Assembly (NCBI GenBank): GCA_023391815.1
Contig: JAEWAF010000118.1
Location: 65,475-129,474, forward strand
Direction: 5' to 3'
Source of the DNA: Pseudomonadota bacterium
GTDB taxonomy: Bacteria > Pseudomonadota > Gammaproteobacteria > Steroidobacterales > Steroidobacteraceae
DNA length: 64,000 nucleotides
Part shown: positions 26,154 through 33,538 of the stretch, piece by piece
Layout of the letters: each line of letters opens with the position of its first letter
Numbering within the stretch: position 1 is the stretch's first letter
The notes under the pieces: generated by a model
The model's input: the letters and a program-made list of their open reading frames with translations, nothing else
What the model was told of the DNA's origin: nothing
Databases searched by the model: none
Position numbers and translations under genes: made by a program

Positions 26154-26588
26154 CTACGCCCGCGCATGGCGAAACTCACTGACGACTGATGGAGATAGGA
26201 GTTTCCATGCAACCACACCGAGTATCGTGATAGCTACAAGACTTGTTACATACTCTACGCCGTGGAGCATGCGAAGCGACCAAAACAACAACATGACCAA
26301 GGCTATTTCAAGCACTGCGACCGCTACGACAATGATCATGACCATGCGAGCCCAGTTCTTACGGAACATCAGGCCAAGCGCCGCAACGAGAATCACCAGA
26401 GCATTCGCAATGAAAGCAGCCGATATCGACGCTTCGTATCGGAACTGCGCCTCGGCGCGAGCCTCATTTATGCGCTGCTCTTCGAGGCTTGGCGGCGACA
26501 GATACTCGACCGCCCAGAGTACGTCGGAATGCCAGTAGTAGGACTCTGGGCTCCACGCGCCTGCATTGACAAAGGACCAGATAGCCAA
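26154..26588 (-). CDS. Cassette 4: membrane protein of unknown function, probably N-terminally disrupted
   Basis: From a TTG at 26588 the reading frame gives 144 residues with about three transmembrane segments (SAAFIANALVILVAALGLMF, MIIVVAVAVLEIALVMLLFW, VEYVTSLVAITILGVVAWKLL). The same frame continues upstream as MFVTILA-stop-ISFALGS from an ATG at 26633, interrupted by an in-frame TAG at 26610-26612. That pattern looks like an original first transmembrane helix broken by an amber codon, plausibly from TGG. The protein may thus be made only from the weak TTG start, or not at all. The gene lies between attC sites 3 and 2. Function unknown. Confidence 0.6.
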   Translation of the reverse strand: MAIWSFVNAGAWSPESYYWHSDVLWAVEYLSPPSLEEQRINEARAEAQFRYEASISAAFIANALVILVAALGLMFRKNWARMVMIIVVAVAVLEIALVMLLFWSLRMLHGVEYVTSLVAITILGVVAWKLLSPSVVSEFRHARA

Positions 26589-26671
26589 GCTACCTAAGGC
26601 GAACGATATCTACGCCAGGATCGTAACGAACATGGATCGTCTGCCAGGAGCGGCGCGCATCGTTGCTGAGG

Positions 26672-26733
26672 GCTAACGCCCGCGCTCAGGGGCGCGTTGC
26701 TTTGAACGCGCCCTCTGGAGCGCGCTGTTAGGC
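26672..26733 (-). other. attC site 3 (canonical structure)
   Basis: On the minus strand the site reads GCCTAAC, then long near-perfect arms (AGCGCGCTC.AG.GGGCGCGTT against AACGCGCCC.TGAGCGCG), a 6-nt loop, and GTTAGC. This is a textbook attC fold of about 62 bp. The stop codon TAA of cassette 3 lies inside the gttaggc core (26727-26733). Confidence 0.85.
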
Positions 26734-27279
26734 ATCCGGGCGCAACTTGTAGTGCCAAAGGTTGCCATCGCGCACAGGATCGGGCCAACCATTTGATCCA
26801 AAGACCTGCCGCAACCGCTGATTTGCCTTCTCCAACTGGAACTCGTCGACACGCACGCCATTGAAGGGCAACCAACAATCAATTGAGACAAACACAATTC
26901 GGTCATCATCCACATCGGTGAAGTTGGGGGCTCTGCCTCGGAACTCGAAAAGGAATTTTGAGCCCTTCCTTTCCTTGAACCTGAGAATTGGTTCGTTGAT
27001 AGGATCATGCTCGAAATCATATAGAAGAAAGGCGGGTTCGCCTCGTTCATCGTTTGCAATCGGGCCCACCATCTTGCCGCTCAACTCCAGCGGATGTGGC
27101 AGATCGCTGAGTTCCGAGTGTGAGCGCAGTACCGGCTCCCATCTCATATCGGCGAGTTCAAGCGGCCGGGAATACACCTCGATAGTCCAGCTCGCGCTCC
27201 AGCCGCGTTCGCCAACCGATACATGAGCGCTGAACTCCCTACGCGCAATCTCGAACTTTCGCCTACCGATTTTGAACAT
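26728..27279 (-). CDS. Cassette 3: soluble protein of unknown function
   Basis: The 183-residue protein starts MFKIGRRKFEIARREF and has no signal peptide or membrane segment. It is rich in aromatic residues and Asp (NFTDVDDDRIVFVSIDCWLPFNG), suggesting a compact globular fold. I recognise no family. The stop codon is supplied by the attC 3 core, and attC 4 lies 14 bp upstream of the start, so the gene fills its cassette almost completely. Confidence 0.7.
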   Translation of the reverse strand: MFKIGRRKFEIARREFSAHVSVGERGWSASWTIEVYSRPLELADMRWEPVLRSHSELSDLPHPLELSGKMVGPIANDERGEPAFLLYDFEHDPINEPILRFKERKGSKFLFEFRGRAPNFTDVDDDRIVFVSIDCWLPFNGVRVDEFQLEKANQRLRQVFGSNGWPDPVRDGNLWHYKLRPDA

Positions 27280-27292
27280 CTGAACTTCTGGT

Positions 27293-27380
27293 GCCTAACT
27301 GTTGAGCTGAGCGGCGCGCACTGAGGCACCGGGGCGTGGCACTCTATCTATCACGCGTCCGCTCCAGTGAGGTGTTAGGC
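27293..27380 (-). other. attC site 4
   Basis: The site is bounded by gcctaac (27293-27299) and gttaggc (27374-27380), with arms gagctgagcgg and ccgctccagtgagg. At 88 bp it closely resembles attC site 1. Within-family similarity of attC sites is typical of chromosomal integrons. Confidence 0.8.
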
Positions 27381-27480
27381 GCCACCTCGGCAGGCTCCAG
27401 CCAAAAGACGCCATCGTGATGGCCTGTAGCGCACACAAAGCGCTCCTATCCCCGCGCACACGCCACACTGACGGATGCAG

Positions 27481-27708
27481 CTACCGACATCCTAGGCGCT
27501 TGCTCACGCCCGGAACTATCACCTCAAAGTCTCCGCCAGGTAGATGCCCCTCCTCGAGGGACTCCAGCACGAGGGCGCGAAGCTCACTCGACCGCATCGC
27601 AACCTCTCTGCGAATTTCTCGGCCATTGTGGGAGCGGAGACGCACGACGGTGATCTCGCTGCCCGCGTTGAAGTGCCGCAAGACAGACTCCAGCTGCTCT
27701 GCGCACAA
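27481..27708 (-). CDS. Cassette 2: small protein of unknown function
   Basis: The reading frame can be extended to 27822, but that part is attC 5 sequence, so the true start must lie inside the cassette. A TTG at 27708 gives 75 residues, including ITVVRLRSHNGREIRREVAM and LESLEEGHLPGGDFEVIV. The composition looks genuine for a small acidic protein. No family is recognised, the start is uncertain, and about 100 bp between its stop and attC 4 appear non-coding. Confidence 0.45.
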   Translation of the reverse strand: MCAEQLESVLRHFNAGSEITVVRLRSHNGREIRREVAMRSSELRALVLESLEEGHLPGGDFEVIVPGVSKRLGCR

Positions 27709-27746
27709 GTGTGATGCCTTTGGGAATGCCGTTCCTCGCCTGCGAC

Positions 27747-27818
27747 GCCTAACGCCCACGCTGTGCCGCGAGCAAAGGCGCTTCGCCTTTGCGAGTCGGA
27801 ACCAGCGTGTTGTTGGGC
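27747..27818 (-). other. attC site 5
   Basis: The site is bounded by gcctaac (27747-27753) and gttgggc (27812-27818). Inside, a perfect hairpin gcaaaggcgcttcgcctttgc occupies the variable loop, and cacgctg / cagcgtg form the outer arm. It follows the stop of the S24-like cassette gene by 4 bp. Confidence 0.82.
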
Positions 27819-27822
27819 ACAC

Positions 27823-28128
27823 TCACGGCTCCACCCTGATGCAACGGCCATAGATTGCATTTGGCCCGACCCAACCGTTGATGAAGCCGCGATTGTTTCC
27901 AATCTGAAACCGCTGGCCTTGGACGGCCTTGATGAGGTGAAGGTACTCGTTCCCGTTGACCTTGCACAGAACAATGTCTCCAACTTTCAGAGCAGCCAAG
28001 TCGCCGACTGGTTCGACGGTGCAAAGCTGACCGGATTCGATCTTTCCGGTCATAGATCCGCCGCGAGGCCTGAAAGAGACTGTCTCACCGGCTTTCAATT
28101 TCGCAATGTACGCTGTAGCCCAACCCAT
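27823..28128 (-). CDS. Cassette 1: S24/S26-type (LexA-fold) peptidase domain protein
   Basis: The 101-residue protein consists of a single LexA/signal-peptidase-like fold. The Ser motif RPRGGSMTG (residues about 21-29), the strand VGDIVLCKVNG, and LHLIKAVQG with the putative general-base Lys match S24/S26 peptidases, in which Ser and Lys form the dyad. No DNA-binding domain or membrane anchor is present, so it is a stand-alone catalytic or sensor module. A purine-rich Shine-Dalgarno (aagggagataag) precedes the ATG. It is the first cassette, 25 bp after a GTTGGGC core. Confidence 0.72.
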   Translation of the reverse strand: MGWATAYIAKLKAGETVSFRPRGGSMTGKIESGQLCTVEPVGDLAALKVGDIVLCKVNGNEYLHLIKAVQGQRFQIGNNRGFINGWVGPNAIYGRCIRVEP

Positions 28129-28152
28129 GTGCTCTTCTTATCTCCCTTGAAT

Positions 28153-28875
28153 GCCCAACTTGATTTAGAAGTGCGCTCTGTGACGAATAACCTGGGCCTG
28201 CTAAATAACCTGGAGCGCAACTCTCAAATAAGTCTACGTGCAACCAGGAGAAATGACACCTAATCTCTCTATGCATACAGCATTAACCAACTTATGGAAA
28301 CCGGCGTCCGAAATTGCATCTGTGCGGCTGTTCGGCTAGCCGCCAGCGCATTCGCTACTGCCACTGTAGCCTACGGCCAGAGAAGTCATTGCGTCTGGGT
28401 CCGACGCCTTGTTCGCTTCTACCCTCCCCCCAGCACCCTCTTGCGATGGGTGCCCTCGGAGATTGAGACCTCCTTTACCAATCTCGCCACGGAACGGCAT
28501 GTACCAGCCCTCCGCCCACGAGCAGGCACCCGCAGCTGTTCTCTTTCTGTATCGCCAGGTCCTCGATATCGACCTGCCGTAGCCGCAAGATATTAGACCG
28601 GCCGAAAAATCCGTGCCCCCTCTCGCGCGACGAGATTGCACCGCTTGTGGCTAAACATTGACGAGCGCTGGCGACCATCCCAACACGCATAGCCGCTTGC
28701 CTTGTATATTATAAGCGCCACGACAACCGAAGCTTCTCTGCACCGAACCTCAGTGCCAAATCCAGTGCCGAAAACGGGGATTCTTGAGGTATTCCGGGGA
28801 TCTCCATCTAACCACAATTCCGTAACTTACGAATACTACGAATCGCGGTCGAGTTTTCGAGTCCTTCCGCTCAGT
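28153..28875 (-). repeat. attI-like direct repeat, copy B, ending in GTTGGGC, with internal insertion
   Basis: On the minus strand the repeat ends in GTTGGGC (28159-28153), immediately before the first cassette. The parts 28157-28337 and about 28755-28875 correspond to copy A (24993-25303). About 420 bp in the middle have no counterpart in copy A and no recognisable gene. It holds the position of attI plus promoter for the array, but no integron integrase is encoded next to it. The whole 28129-28908 interval is otherwise gene-free. Confidence 0.6.
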
Positions 28876-28908
28876 TCCCTGGGGCGCACAGGCCTCACTT
28901 AGAATGCG

Positions 28909-29364
28909 GTGAAAGTACAGACGATGGGATCGGATATGAAAAGCAGTTGGGAAACGGGGCACACGGTTCGAATAGATGACGCTGCGGAATCGGCTCGACC
29001 AGACTTACCTGCGTTTCTCGCTGCGCCGGAGATCGCGCCCGCATATCACGGCTTTCCTCTCCTGGCCAACTCCGAAAAGGATGGCTTCGCATTTGGCGTC
29101 ATTACCGAACCTGTCGGTGCCCATTGGGGCGATGCCTTCGTGGTCGCCCCGGACGGTTCGAGAGCCGGTATCGTTTGGCAGACTGAAGGAGACCCGGAGC
29201 CGATCGTTTGCGCCCCCAGTCCGGGGCGCTGGGGCGTATACGCGTTTCGCTTTACCTCGCCCTCGAGTGAACAAGACCTGATTCGGCAGCTTCACTCTGT
29301 TTTGCCGGAACTGAAGCGCTACTACCTGACCGTAGTGAGTAGACATCCCGGCGCCGACAGATAA
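28909..29364 (+). CDS. Hypothetical protein
   Basis: The frame opens with GTG at 28909 (151 residues); in-frame ATGs at 28924 and 28936 are at least as plausible. The protein is soluble, without signal peptide, and contains well-formed strands (GFAFGVITEPVG, WGDAFVVAPDGSRAGIVWQ, RWGVYAFRF) and a C-terminal helix (LIRQLHSVLPELKRYYLTV). It resembles small conserved hypothetical proteins of unknown role. It is transcribed opposite to the cassette array, beginning just outside repeat copy B. Confidence 0.6.
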   Translation: MKVQTMGSDMKSSWETGHTVRIDDAAESARPDLPAFLAAPEIAPAYHGFPLLANSEKDGFAFGVITEPVGAHWGDAFVVAPDGSRAGIVWQTEGDPEPIVCAPSPGRWGVYAFRFTSPSSEQDLIRQLHSVLPELKRYYLTVVSRHPGADR

Positions 29365-29549
29365 CGACGGGGCCGCAGATCCCTGACTTTGGATGAGTGC
29401 CGAAGTGCCGGTCGAATACCGCGACATCGTTTCGAAAGAGGTGATGCTGAGTCTACGGCGAGCTTTGTGATTTCAGCGACGGCTCATGGTACGATCCGCG
29501 CGGATCGATACTTAACATGTTCTCTACCATGAGCGGCTGCGCCCCCCCC

Positions 29550-30647
29550 ATGAGAAAACTCCTTACTGTCGCAATCGCTTTCGCGTGCACCGGCGTTACG
29601 CCGCTCTACGCCGCCCGGCCCGCCACGACCCCGGCCATCCCGAACCTCGCGGGCAAGGTCCAGACTGTGCTTGGGCCCATCGATCCGTCGGCGGTGGGCA
29701 CGACGCTGATGCACGAGCACGTCTTCATCGATTTCAAGGCGCCGCCGCCCATGATGCCGCCGCCGACCAACATCTCGGTCATCGATCCGGCGACGCTGGA
29801 CCCGAAGAAGCGCGGCGGCTTCATCATCGCCGACTTCGACCAGGCACTCGGCGCCATCATGGAGTTCAAGAAGATCGGCGGCGGCACCATCGTCGACGTA
29901 TCCCAGTTCGGCCTGACCCGCGATCCGCTGGCGCTGAAGCTGATTTCCCGCGTCTCCGGGCTCAACGTCGTCATGGGCGCCGGCTTCTACATGAGGCAGA
30001 TGCACCCGGCCGACATGGATCAGCTGAGTGTTCAGCAGTTGACGGACATCATCGTGCGCGACGTCACCGTCGGCGCGCAGGGAACCGACATTCGCTCAGG
30101 GATCATTGGCGAGGTGGGCGTGGTCGGCAAGCCGCTCGTTGAGAACGAGCTCAAGAGCGTTCGCGCCAGCGCCCGTGCGGCGCGTATCACCGGTGCTCCG
30201 CTGTCGATCCACAATTTCGAGACGCTCGAAGAAATGATGCAGATTCTCGACATCATCGAATCCGAGGGAGTCAACCTGAGTCGAGTGGTAATGTCGCACG
30301 TCGGCGAACGCGATGTGGAGACCATCGAGGCCGTGATGAAGCGCGGCGCCATCGTCGAATGGGATTACTTCGGCCAGGCGCCGTTGCCCAAGGAAGCCGA
30401 TGTGAAGCGCATCGAGAGCATCTACGCCATGATCGAGGCCGGGCACGTTGAGCAGATGGTGATCGCGCACGATATCTGCTCGCAGGCACAGCTCAAGGAG
30501 AACGGCGGCGGCGGATACACCTATATTCACGACATCATCCTGCCGGGCCTCAAGGCGAAAGGCGTCAGCGACCAAACGATCCAGAAGATCCTGGTGGAGA
30601 ATCCGCGTCGCGTGCTGACATTCGTGGCGCCTCAGAAGCCGGTGTAA
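29550..30647 (+). CDS. Phosphotriesterase-family amidohydrolase-fold enzyme, exported
   Basis: The start at 29550 (MRKLLTVAIAFACTG) is chosen because it begins a clean signal peptide; 29517 is also in frame. The 365-residue protein has the phosphotriesterase metal site: MHEHVFIDF (HxH), Glu in IIGEVGV at the position of the carboxylated Lys, LSIHNF, MSHVGE, and IAHDI with the final Asp. Replacement of the bridging Lys by Glu is characteristic of the phosphotriesterase-related/homology subgroup, so lactonase or esterase activity is likelier than true phosphotriester hydrolysis. It should act in the periplasm on an unknown ester or lactone. Confidence 0.85.
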   Translation: MRKLLTVAIAFACTGVTPLYAARPATTPAIPNLAGKVQTVLGPIDPSAVGTTLMHEHVFIDFKAPPPMMPPPTNISVIDPATLDPKKRGGFIIADFDQALGAIMEFKKIGGGTIVDVSQFGLTRDPLALKLISRVSGLNVVMGAGFYMRQMHPADMDQLSVQQLTDIIVRDVTVGAQGTDIRSGIIGEVGVVGKPLVENELKSVRASARAARITGAPLSIHNFETLEEMMQILDIIESEGVNLSRVVMSHVGERDVETIEAVMKRGAIVEWDYFGQAPLPKEADVKRIESIYAMIEAGHVEQMVIAHDICSQAQLKENGGGGYTYIHDIILPGLKAKGVSDQTIQKILVENPRRVLTFVAPQKPV

Positions 30648-30741
30648 GGATCGCCAGATGGCGAACGAAGTGGCGCCATTCACGACCCGGCGCCGCGCAC
30701 GTGGAGGCAGGCCAGCGGCCACCAGTCCGAAGTGATGCTAG

Positions 30742-31341
30742 TTATTGCGCCGACAGTTGCTCAATGACCGAACGCTGCGTCGCCAAGCGCCGCTCCTGAA
30801 TCATGCGGTAAACCTCGAGCTGCGCTGATGTCAATATTGATGCTGCCGCATCGAGCTGCTGGCGACCAAATGCCTCAGCTTCCGAGATGAATTGATCTTG
30901 CACGGAAATGCCGGAATCGTTGCTGGCGATAAGAGGAAGGCCGTACCAAGTTTGACCAGTTGCCTGTACCGGCCGCCCGGCGTATTGCTCCTTCAAACTC
31001 CGCTCGTACTGATCGCGCACAGCGATCAGAGCTTCCTCCAGCCGTCCGGCTTGGTCATCTGTGATGTCCTGGACCCCGAGGAGTTGCGTTCTCAGCTGGT
31101 TCACTTGACCCTTCGCCTGCGCTCGATGCAGCGTTGATGGATCATTGAACAGTGCCCGCCGCTCACCGGGACTGAGATTGCTATCGGCCTCCGATTCACG
31201 GTCACCGATATAGTGACCGCCAGTGAACGCAGCGAACGAGAATTGATCCTCGGAGGATGCATCCTCGGCGCTGCTCGTCTGCACGGAGCACAGAAGGACA
31301 GCCGCAATCGTTACTGCCGGTAGATCATAGAGCGGTGCCAT
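30742..31341 (-). CDS. Secreted helical protein of unknown function
   Basis: The 199-residue protein has a signal peptide (LPAVTIAAVLLCSVQTSSA). The mature part is predominantly helical, with TDDQAGRLEEALIAVRDQYERSL and a C-terminal MIQERRLATQRSVIEQLSAQ. The layout recalls periplasmic Spy/CpxP-like helical proteins but no LTxxQ signature is clear, so no family is assigned. It lies 117 bp downstream of the alpha-galactosidase stop on the same strand. Confidence 0.65.
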   Translation of the reverse strand: MAPLYDLPAVTIAAVLLCSVQTSSAEDASSEDQFSFAAFTGGHYIGDRESEADSNLSPGERRALFNDPSTLHRAQAKGQVNQLRTQLLGVQDITDDQAGRLEEALIAVRDQYERSLKEQYAGRPVQATGQTWYGLPLIASNDSGISVQDQFISEAEAFGRQQLDAAASILTSAQLEVYRMIQERRLATQRSVIEQLSAQ

Positions 31342-31458
31342 ATCAACTCCCTATCTCGCGCCAACGCTTCCTGCTGTAGGCGTCGCGCCTTCAGGCACGT
31401 CGCCACAACCATTGTTGGCACTTCTTCGACCACCCATCGAGAGATTCGTTCGATCTGA

Positions 31459-33378
31459 CTAGTTCGCGGCGCCAGCATCGAACAGCAATGCGGCTTCGGC
31501 CCATGTCACAGGAAGCGATGCAGGATCGTCGATGGCGGCACGCGCGACCAGCTCGATGATCTTCACGCGTGACACGTCAACGCTGATTCGCTGCCCCTCC
31601 TGACCCCATTTCAGAGGTCGGCTGGTGGCGAGCACTTTGCCGTCGCCATACACCGTGAAGGTGACGCCATGGCGATCGTCTCGAGCCGAGTCATTGACGC
31701 CAACGGTGGCCGTGAACCGGCGATAGCCTTGATTGCGCACCTCCAGCCGCGAATTTGCCAGGATGCCAAGACCCGTTTCGAATTTCTTGCCGCCGATGCG
31801 GAGCGCTTCGCCGTAAGGCGCGCTGTCTGGCTGAGCCCCGCCCCACCCAGCATAGATCGGACGTTCACCACTGCCTCGCGTTCCCTGCCAGCCCAAGGCT
31901 GAGCGATGAATCGTCGGATCCGGCGCGGGCCGCATCACCCCATCAACGGCCGGGTTGACGTTGCCGGGCTGCTCGGAAAGATACAGACCGTCGGCGAGAA
32001 CACGAGTGCCGCGCGCCTTTAACACGAGCGTCTGATGACCTTCCAGATGCAGCCTCACCTGCTTTCGGAAGGTTTGTTTCCGGGCATTCCACAGATCCAC
32101 CAGGGCGACGTCCGAATCATCCCGGAACTTCAGGTGGGCCGCGGTCAAATCCACATCCAGCGACGACGCGTCTCTGTTGAAAATGGCCACGGCCTTATCT
32201 CCGCTGCTCAGCGTCTTCACGAAGATCTGGACCTCCTCGCTGTCGAAGGCAACGACCGCCTGATGCCCGGCCGGATCCTGATTCAGCGCAATCACTTCCT
32301 CATTGCCAAACACATCCAGCAACGCTGGCGGGGCGTGCCGCAGATCCATGCCGATCATCAGCGGAGCGTTGATCATGGCCCACATCGATAGATGAGACCG
32401 CGCTTCGGTCAGGTGGTCCGCATCGAAGTCACCCTTGCCGATGAACAGCATGTCGGGATCGTTCCATGAGCCGGGCTGAGCGTACAGCGCCCTCTTGGCG
32501 GCGCTGTCGAAGTTGGTGAGCAGCCGACCCCAGGTCGGGTTGATGTCATCGCTGGTCCGCGACATGTTGCCGAAGTCCTTGCCCCAGGCGCGCACATTTC
32601 CCGCTCCCCAGATACACAGCGACAGCACGAAGTCACCATCGGGGTTGTTGCGAATCAGGGCCCCGTCGATCTGTCGAAACAGCGACTGAACTGCAGGAAT
32701 GTCCGACCTCGCGACCGACTCCATGTCGAGCAGCGGCTTGAATTCGCGATAGGCGCCCGATATCACTTTCTCGCTGCCGGCTGCGTAGGCGCGCAGGCCA
32801 CATCCGTCGACTTTGATGAAGTCGAAGCCCCAGTCCGAGAAGAACAGCGAAATGTCCTGGTCGATGTGTCCATACAGCCCGACCTCTCGCTCCTGGACCG
32901 AGCCTTTCGGTAAGTCGGACTCGTCCGCCGAGTAGGCCTGTGAGCAGGTGTTGCGGCCAAGATCCGAGTAGATGCCGGCCTTCAGACCCATTGCATGCAG
33001 TCGGTCGGTGAACGGCCGGAAAGAGGGCAGGCTGTCCTCACGCACCGTGGATGGAAACCGCGTGGCACGGATGACGAGCTGGCCGTCGCTGGCGCGCCGC
33101 TGCAGCCACCATCCGTCATCGATGTTGACGTAACGATAGCCCTTGCGGGCCAACCCACTGTCCATCAGCGCTCGAGCGGAGCCGAGGATCTTCTCCTCAT
33201 CGATGTCAGTTGCGAAAGCGTTCCAACTGCTCCATCCCATCGGCGGGGTTTGTGCGCGCCCCGCGGTATAGGCAGACCAACGGCCCGTCGGCGTTAACGG
33301 GTCGCTGCGCGCCTCAGAGGAGAAAACCGAAACGGCGGCAAACACCGCCACGGCGGCGGTGAGGATTTTCCTAGTCAT
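31459..33378 (-). CDS. GH27 alpha-galactosidase with C-terminal NPCBM-type module
   Basis: The 639-residue exported glycosidase has a signal peptide ending near ARS. The GH27 (alpha/beta)8 barrel shows TPPMGWSSWNAF, YVNIDDGWW, the nucleophile Asp in FIKVDGCG, and the acid/base region RTSDDINPTW. A beta-sandwich of the GH27 family follows. Residues about 500-639 (GGKKFETGLGILANSRLEV, VTFTVYGDGKVLA) form a NPCBM/NEW2-type carbohydrate-binding domain. It releases terminal alpha-galactosyl residues from oligo- or polysaccharides outside the cytoplasm. It is divergent from a large esterase gene across a 160-bp promoter region, suggesting joint action on an acylated polysaccharide. Confidence 0.92.
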   Translation of the reverse strand: MTRKILTAAVAVFAAVSVFSSEARSDPLTPTGRWSAYTAGRAQTPPMGWSSWNAFATDIDEEKILGSARALMDSGLARKGYRYVNIDDGWWLQRRASDGQLVIRATRFPSTVREDSLPSFRPFTDRLHAMGLKAGIYSDLGRNTCSQAYSADESDLPKGSVQEREVGLYGHIDQDISLFFSDWGFDFIKVDGCGLRAYAAGSEKVISGAYREFKPLLDMESVARSDIPAVQSLFRQIDGALIRNNPDGDFVLSLCIWGAGNVRAWGKDFGNMSRTSDDINPTWGRLLTNFDSAAKRALYAQPGSWNDPDMLFIGKGDFDADHLTEARSHLSMWAMINAPLMIGMDLRHAPPALLDVFGNEEVIALNQDPAGHQAVVAFDSEEVQIFVKTLSSGDKAVAIFNRDASSLDVDLTAAHLKFRDDSDVALVDLWNARKQTFRKQVRLHLEGHQTLVLKARGTRVLADGLYLSEQPGNVNPAVDGVMRPAPDPTIHRSALGWQGTRGSGERPIYAGWGGAQPDSAPYGEALRIGGKKFETGLGILANSRLEVRNQGYRRFTATVGVNDSARDDRHGVTFTVYGDGKVLATSRPLKWGQEGQRISVDVSRVKIIELVARAAIDDPASLPVTWAEAALLFDAGAAN

Positions 33379-33538
33379 GTCGTTGTTTCATCCAGGCTCG
33401 GCGCAGCCGTCCGCCGTAATTAGCATCGCCCCCAGCGCGCGTCAATACTCGTACAATTTAGTTTGGTGGTGCAACCTTACGCGGCGGTCGCCGCATCCAA
33501 GTAGCGCCTCGACTCGGGCAACGACAAGAAGGGTTCCC

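Noticed and set aside
27709..27822. Longer start for the cassette 2 gene
   Set aside because: This extension is attC 5 sequence (27747-27818), so the resemblance to coding is accidental; the start must be inside the cassette.
28338..28755. Possible integron integrase or other gene in the unique part of repeat copy B
   Set aside because: All six frames were read; none shows recombinase boxes or any recognisable motif.
31101..31341. Assignment of the 199-residue secreted helical protein to the Spy/CpxP family
   Set aside because: Helical and periplasmic, but the LTxxQ-type signatures of that family are not visible.
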